A stretch of 64,000 nt of DNA, from contig JACKFC010000010.1 of NCBI GenBank assembly GCA_020632665.1, positions 83,618-147,617 of the forward strand. Reading direction: 5' to 3'. The notes beneath the pieces are model-generated. The model did no database searches. It saw nothing but the letters and a program-made list of their open reading frames with translations, and had not been told where the DNA came from. Numbering within the stretch: the first letter of the stretch is position 1; each line of letters begins with the position of its first letter. Made by a program: the position numbers and the translations under genes. Positions 60,501 through 64,000 of the stretch are shown here, in pieces. Origin of the DNA: Deltaproteobacteria bacterium. Its GTDB lineage: Bacteria > Myxococcota_A > UBA9042.

Positions 60501-63500
60501 CGAACGGCAACGTGCCCATGGCCTGCGGCTGCGTCGGCAACTGCCAAGGCAAGCAATGCGGCGACGACGGCTGCGGCGGCTCCTGCGGTAGCTGCGCCGC
60601 CGGCACCATCTGCAAGAACGGCTTCAAGAGCACCGACGACGGCTACGTGACCCAATACTGCAAGGCGTGCACCGCCAGCTGCAGCGGCAAGGTCTGCGGC
60701 GACGACAGCTGCGGCGGCTCGTGCGGCACCTGTGGCGCCGGCAAGGAATGCGACGATACCGGCGCCTGCGTCGACACGCCGCCCGCGCCGACCTGCCAGA
60801 ACACGCCCTGGCAGGGCTCCTGCAACGGCGAGAAGCTGCAGTATTGCGCGAACGGCAAGATCTTCGTCGAGGACTGCGCGAGTACGCTGCACTGCGGCTG
60901 GAATCCGGCGTTCGGCGCCTACTCCTGCGGCACCGCCGGCGGCGTCGACCCGACCGGGCAGTGGCCCAAAGCCGCGCCGGGCACCAAGGCGATCTGCGTC
61001 AAGCAATGCGACGGCCGGCAATGTGGCAGCGACGGCTGCGGCGGCACCTGCGGCGCATGCGTCGGCGGCGCGCTCTGCTCCTACAACGGCATCTGCGTCA
61101 AGGACGAGAACCACGACCCCTGGTACCCGCCGAGCGGGGGCTGCTGCTTCCTGGCGAAGGACGGCAAGCCCGCCGGTCGGATCACCTGGGCCTCGGGGAT
61201 GAAGTACTCCGCGTGCTCCGCATCCAACGGCGGCACCGAGTGCGGCGACAACGGCTACGGCAATATGGTGTGCGGTGTCATCGGCAGCGGCATCAACGCG
61301 CCGACCGCCGCGCAGACCTGCAAGGAATGCGGCACCTGCTCCGGCAAGGGGCCCTGCGACACCAACGACTGCGGCCAGAGCTGCGGCGGGTGCGGCAACG
61401 GCACCGGCTTGGTCTGCAACTACGGCACCGGCCAATGCGACAAGCAGCGGATCCAGCCGAATTCCTGCGACGGCGCCTGCGGCGACAACAACCCGATCCA
61501 CCCCTGCCAATGCGACGAGAAATGCGGCGAGCGCGGCGATTGCTGCGAGAACTACGCCGCCTACTGCAAGGTCGAGAAGCCCAAGCCCAACGCCTGCGGC
61601 GACAAGCAATGCGACAAGGCCGTCGGCGAGACGTGCGCGACCTGCCCCTTCGACTGCGGCAAATGCCAGGTGCCCTCGGGCGTGCAGCCGCCGTGGGCCT
61701 CGCCCTTTGCCCAGGTGACCATCGCCGCGGGCACGGCCTACCAGAGCCAGCAGAACCTGGTCGGCGCGCTCGACAACGTGCAACCGCCGCCGCCGCCGTA
61801 CCCGGTCGACGGTTTGGTCGGCTACCTGCCGCGGCCCGGCGTCAGCGCGGGTCCGCCCAGCACCGTCCTGGTCGAGGGCACGGCGACGGCCGGCGGCAAG
61901 GTCGAGGTCGTCCCCGGCGCCAGCGGCGAGGGCTTCGGCTTCTTCGCCAACGGCCAGCCCACCGGCGGCACGGTGCGCGTGCTGCTCGAGCAAGAGCTGC
62001 CGCGCGCGCCCTACAACGGCAGCGCCGCGCCCGGCGGCTACACCGTGGCCGGCTGGTTCAAGGTGCCCAAGGCGGCGCCGGACGTGGCGAACCCGCTCTT
62101 CTCGATGCACTCGGACGGCATCCACAACGAGAGCCGGACCTGCACCTGGTCGCGCAAGGGCGACGCTCGGCTGAAGTTCGCGTGCCCGCCCGGGCCGCAG
62201 AACCTGCCGATGACCGTCAAGCAGATCCGCGCCTACTACGGCTCGACCCAGGGCGACGGCATCCCCAACGGCGCGTGCAGCCTGCTCGACGGTATCCACC
62301 GCGACTACCGCTGCAACGACTTCGGCGTGCAAGCCGCCGCCGAGGCCGCCTGCATCGGCAAGCCCGAGTGCGAGATCGACGTCGGCGCCACGCTCGGCGA
62401 CCCCTGCGCCAGCGTCTCGGGCGCCGAGGTGCGGATCGTCGCGCAGGTCGTCTGCGATTACGCCGACAACAGCGCCAACGCCGGCCTGGTCGTGATCGAG
62501 CCCAGCAGCGAGGGCGGCCGCCTCCGCATGGTCGGCGGGATGCGCACCACCCGCACCGCCGGCGCGCCGAGCAAGGACGTCTGGCACCACGTCGCCGTGA
62601 CCTACCACCCCTACCCGGGCACCGGCGGCCTCGGCGAGCGCACGCTCTACCTCGACGGCTTGGTCCAGGGCGTCGAGCACGGCGTGCCGCAGTTCCGCTT
62701 CCGCGAGATCGTGCTGGGCGCCGGCCCGGTCGGCGACGCCGGCCCGGTCGCGGTCGGCGCGGGCAAGCTCTCGCCGGCGGTGGCTCACCTCGACGAGTTC
62801 TTCGCCTACGACCGCGCCCTCTCGGGCGTCGAGGTGCGCGCGCTGATCGACAAGCGCGACCGCAGCGTGCTGCGCGCCTGGCCGAACCTCGCCGCGCCGG
62901 GCGTCGTCAAGGACGGCGTCGGCATCAGCGGTGGTACTGGCTTCGGCGCCGCCAAGGACCTCGCCATCACCGAGCCGCTGCTCATCGATCCGGCCACGCA
63001 GGGCGGCTTGGTCGCGGCGCAGCGCGCGCTCGGCCTCGGCAAGGGCGTCTCCTGGTCGAGCCGCGTCGCCGACGGCGAGCTCGCCGGGCTGAAGAACTTC
63101 ACCCTCGCCGGTTGGGTCCGGGTCGCCGAGCCCGCCGACGGCAAGGCGCTGCTGCAGCTGCTGCTCGACGGCAAGGCCGAGGCCAGCGTCGCCATCGACA
63201 AGGGCTGCGACGGCCGCGCCATCGTCGGCGTCGCCGGTGGCGCGACCACCGCGGTGCCCGCGAGCTGCGAGCACGGCGTCGGCGCGACGCAATGGGCCTT
63301 CGTCGCGCTGGTCCGCGAGGGCAAGCAGCAGTCGGTGTGGATCGACGGCTACCGCGTCGGCACCGCGACGCTGCCGGCCGACGCGCCGCTCTTCGCCGGC
63401 GCCACCGCCAAGCAGGTCCGCAGCTTCGAGGTCGGCGACGGCGTCGATCTCGCCTGGGCCGCGCTCTTCGGTCGCGCGCTCGGCCAGGCCGAGCTACAGC

Positions 63501-64000
63501 GCTGGCGCTCGACTGGCCCGGCCGTCTGGCTCGACGGCGCGCGCTACGCCAAGGACGGCCTGCAGCTGCGCGACTACGCCAACTTCCGCAACGTCGACGG
63601 CACCGCCGAGGGCGGCCGACCGCGGCTGCGGACGGCGAACGGCGCGCTGCTCACCGGCAGCGACGGCAACGGGCCGCTGGTCCTCGGCGACAAGGGCAGC
63701 AGCAGCGTCGCGGCGCAGCTCACGCTGCCGCTGCGGGGTCGCTTGCGCGCCGCCGGGGCCAACGCCGATGTGCAGGCGCTGAGCTGGGCCGGGCGCGTGA
63801 CGCTCGCCGCCGACGCGCCGGCGTCGGTGCCGCTGCTCTCGGTCGACGACGGCGGCGCCGACGGCAAGCAGCTCGCCAACCGCCTGCACGCCAGCCTGGT
63901 CTGCGATCGCAGCGGCGGCAAGCTGGCCTGCCGCGTCGACGCTGGTGGCCTACGCGACGACGGCAAATGGGCGGTCTGGTCCTCGACGACCCGCGCCGCG
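54506..64000 (+). CDS. giant mosaic surface protein, 3' end outside the window
   Basis: At least 3165 residues, one frame with no stop from the ATG at 54506 to the end. The signal peptide ends TGWATPAFA, residue 41. Three RCC1-like propeller blocks lie at about 45-315, 448-708 and 958-1228 (repeats such as VVAWGSNADGESTVPTGLKD, VAAGDEFSAALTGAGTVVTW). Between and after them are cysteine modules: about 16 units of C-x3-C-x-GKxCGDDGCGGxCGxC between about 388 and 2200. A SUEL-type lectin domain is at about 811-897 (LECPEGQQITGIKFAEYGQL, DPCYGDVKTAGVIATC). A somatomedin-B-like knot is at about 2320-2355 (CDEKCGERGDCCENYAAYC). LamG-type jelly rolls follow (from about 2510, 2855 and 3090), the first split by a second SUEL-like domain (about 2571-2652). 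An adhesin-like, lectin-rich surface protein. Confidence 0.93.
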   Translation, partial: MRAPYFSIPRTSMPTPTLVRAASRLLLLLALTGWATPAFAVCDQVLAYPSNANFDPSFAAPASLPGVTDFSIRALNLGWVKSDGTAGLVMPNSPGAGPAVAQWSNLAAIAVGDSHVVGLQKDGTVLTAAEQVTVQNYENFIKNLGKGIAVAAGSSFSAIVRNDGTIRCWGSGDVVKEADYASSFVRIVAADTYLAAIRADGSVAVFGTVQTNPAATPLIKAVPQGLVVKQLAAGQSHLVALTATGSVVAWGSNADGESTVPTGLKDVVAVGAGITTSYALQADGTVVAWGGYGVAKTIVDLKWTGVQRLFSAGDSSRLIAFACAGACGPVEASGCCKADGLQICTGGKVVATDCAAGTCGWDAGKSTFACGTKGEAKPGDLAAQTCGCSPDCRGKACGSDGCGGLCGGTACPEAPACGITHGLSNKLVEPAGLTAMRQCGLISDDHFWLTVGFDGTMKAWGVEFYVNQYEPTWGIIAGANKATNVAAIATGSECVAALHKDGTVSAWGNDNAGETKVPTDLKDVVQIAAGLYAFVALQADGTVRAWGDPKSVFGLDGKKGYVGVYGSAGMIGLVKADGTAELFASGNSGFAPELKNAAPANLKATKLAFSEREAVALQADGSLVAWRIPDSSQFAGDPAIVAQAAKIKGALDVQGASNAIGVLTGNGVVKVLQAANAAVPTITTLSGVTGFGMSQSGTNFCAVTCSASCYSVTPLGCCTGDVYSVCDKGQLVDKVCAPGTCGWNPSTGLYGCGTDGSAAPMTEWQQQCPIICKPDCTGKICGDDGCGGSCGECGPGQQCSGKQTDICATAKDGETLKLECPEGQQITGIKFAEYGQLTGSCPVLEQGACDASGEIAWFIAQCVGKQSCSTTDWHVPFKDPCYGDVKTAGVIATCAADGGGQMCACKPNCDGKSCGPDGCGGLCGTCSGDMPCDLATGQCPVCTVGAVGNDTNPPGCISPCGLPTAWGFDALERTAVPKDLKRVKDIAVSAVPTVAVLHDGTLATWGGEHFGIKAGAVGKTGIVTAAASSIHVVAARKDGTVVAWGNNDKGETKVPAGLKDVVAVAAGDEFSAALTGAGTVVTWGSYKVKSANGATGFKAIAAGQDTLAAIRDDGSVFVWGSTSSLKQVPTGLVARQIAVGSSHIVALAKDGTVYAWGSNYAGQTKVPAGLKDVVWVAAGNNASFAVTADGKVTAWGDNTGGQVSNASKLVGVTRLIASKGVGFAVALTCADACGAIGTEGCCQGDTLNTCNALGKKTTSICAAGTCGWDPGAGRYDCATVGTEDPGANFLRQCGGPCTPDCSSRNCGDDGCGGSCGTCQDGWTCPTNGICICATDCAGKACGGDGCGGSCGVCAGDATCDAGGQCICKPKCDGKTCGDDGCGGSCGTCGANQACGEKGTCVACTPDCNGKSCGSDGCGGSCGTCEAGKGCAADGTCTCVPDCDGKTCGDDGCGWYCGFCPFGQTCNPQLQTCCVPDCKGKVCGDNGCGGSCGSCAKGSWCSDSGTCEKGCKPQCDGKSCGPDGCGGTCGTCDAGAGEVCNEKFGGCFSAFCPGTPAAGCCAGESAETCESLSALVPSIKGTRHTSCAAKGQYCGWIAASSSYGCVDTPNPKDPSGTYPRACPNLPVCVPSCAGKTCGTDGCGGSCGSCGASQQCNFETGLCYDDACADLQGGSCCAGQTLYTCLENNGSIQFGKQICASGPGAGYCGWTGSGYGCGTDGAPAPDQGPAKSCPESICKPNCDGKSCGDDGCGGTCGVCGAEKECKYGKCQDICYPEKTCTASFVATSGESITNHYCKQSDGCGGTCACPAGTECKVEGGVGLCKKPKASNCGEITGACCDGQVLKWCSDPGGDAPKQVASIDCLAKGQFCGYQNGDYDCGTETGVDTFLGKPKYCKGAKQTCEPVCSGKECGPDGCGGTCGSCKDGGVCDDGTGKCITSEGCFGAPLLGCCDGNKLMRCIKPAPTSKATTEVDTCVNGCGWSETEGAYSCNPTAGAAPDPNGNVPMACGCVGNCQGKQCGDDGCGGSCGSCAAGTICKNGFKSTDDGYVTQYCKACTASCSGKVCGDDSCGGSCGTCGAGKECDDTGACVDTPPAPTCQNTPWQGSCNGEKLQYCANGKIFVEDCASTLHCGWNPAFGAYSCGTAGGVDPTGQWPKAAPGTKAICVKQCDGRQCGSDGCGGTCGACVGGALCSYNGICVKDENHDPWYPPSGGCCFLAKDGKPAGRITWASGMKYSACSASNGGTECGDNGYGNMVCGVIGSGINAPTAAQTCKECGTCSGKGPCDTNDCGQSCGGCGNGTGLVCNYGTGQCDKQRIQPNSCDGACGDNNPIHPCQCDEKCGERGDCCENYAAYCKVEKPKPNACGDKQCDKAVGETCATCPFDCGKCQVPSGVQPPWASPFAQVTIAAGTAYQSQQNLVGALDNVQPPPPPYPVDGLVGYLPRPGVSAGPPSTVLVEGTATAGGKVEVVPGASGEGFGFFANGQPTGGTVRVLLEQELPRAPYNGSAAPGGYTVAGWFKVPKAAPDVANPLFSMHSDGIHNESRTCTWSRKGDARLKFACPPGPQNLPMTVKQIRAYYGSTQGDGIPNGACSLLDGIHRDYRCNDFGVQAAAEAACIGKPECEIDVGATLGDPCASVSGAEVRIVAQVVCDYADNSANAGLVVIEPSSEGGRLRMVGGMRTTRTAGAPSKDVWHHVAVTYHPYPGTGGLGERTLYLDGLVQGVEHGVPQFRFREIVLGAGPVGDAGPVAVGAGKLSPAVAHLDEFFAYDRALSGVEVRALIDKRDRSVLRAWPNLAAPGVVKDGVGISGGTGFGAAKDLAITEPLLIDPATQGGLVAAQRALGLGKGVSWSSRVADGELAGLKNFTLAGWVRVAEPADGKALLQLLLDGKAEASVAIDKGCDGRAIVGVAGGATTAVPASCEHGVGATQWAFVALVREGKQQSVWIDGYRVGTATLPADAPLFAGATAKQVRSFEVGDGVDLAWAALFGRALGQAELQRWRSTGPAVWLDGARYAKDGLQLRDYANFRNVDGTAEGGRPRLRTANGALLTGSDGNGPLVLGDKGSSSVAAQLTLPLRGRLRAAGANADVQALSWAGRVTLAADAPASVPLLSVDDGGADGKQLANRLHASLVCDRSGGKLACRVDAGGLRDDGKWAVWSSTTRAA

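Noticed and set aside
54260..63292. Open frame of several thousand codons on the minus strand, continuous with pgi
   Set aside because: It is the antisense shadow of the giant cysteine-rich gene. Its translation is a compositionally biased Ala/Gly/Asp/Arg mixture without domains, while the plus frame shows a signal peptide and regular motifs. Only 52592-54259 is real (pgi).

Overview
The window is a stretch of a very GC-rich (about 70% by eye) bacterial chromosome. Three things point to a Myxococcota-type (deltaproteobacterial) organism: C-terminal glycine-cysteine / membrane helix / RRR anchors of the MYXO-CTERM kind (genes ending at 4461 and 11451), many lipoproteins whose mature part starts with an Asp/Ala/Gly-rich linker, and families of cysteine repeats (CDDGN, CGDDGCGG) typical of myxobacterial surface proteins. 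I saw no rRNA, tRNA, CRISPR array, insertion sequence or phage gene. No gene-free stretch exceeds about 250 bases.

Layout. 1-4.3 kb (minus): the end of a cysteine-rich lipoprotein, a MOSC protein, a C45-type autoproteolytic hydrolase and a TetR regulator with three operator-like palindromes. 4.4-8.9 kb (minus): a DUF2330 MYXO-CTERM protein, an FAD oxidoreductase, an array of hairpins and a small secreted protein. 9-11.2 kb: a radical SAM enzyme coupled to a small acidic protein, converging on a glycine-rich RNA-binding protein. 11.4-20.8 kb (minus): an apparent four-gene operon reading PBP4-type peptidase, lamin-tail/thrombospondin-3 lipoprotein, PAS hybrid histidine kinase, GH18 chitinase-like protein. 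20.8-25.4 kb (minus): a protein with two radical SAM domains that seems to start at CTG, a VTT-domain membrane protein and a cysteine-rich lipoprotein. 25.6-34 kb (plus): a 1617-residue cysteine-repeat/propeller lipoprotein, a fusion of a cyclic-nucleotide-binding domain with a uridine-kinase-like protein, and a CPA2 antiporter. 34.7-39.8 kb (minus): a CotH / DUF4956 / VTC-domain cluster. 39.8-45.2 kb (minus): a metallophosphoesterase-like lipoprotein and an N-acyl-D-amino-acid deacylase. 45.3-54.3 kb: a P-domain/fibrinogen-like secreted protein, a class III aminotransferase, a di-haem cytochrome c lipoprotein, a zinc-ribbon membrane protein and glucose-6-phosphate isomerase. 54.5-64 kb (plus): a giant mosaic surface protein (at least 3165 residues) running off the window.

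The window is dominated by envelope and surface functions. At least eleven products have signal peptides or lipoboxes and several carry eukaryote-like modules (RCC1 propellers, SUEL-type lectin, somatomedin-B-like, LamG, fibrinogen-like, lamin-tail). Upstream of several genes I see one promoter style, TTGnnn followed 16-19 bases later by TAnnnT (commonly TAGCTT, TACGCT, TAGGCT), in two cases so close to the ATG that the transcript would be almost leaderless. Functions are family-level readings of the translated sequence; no database search was possible.
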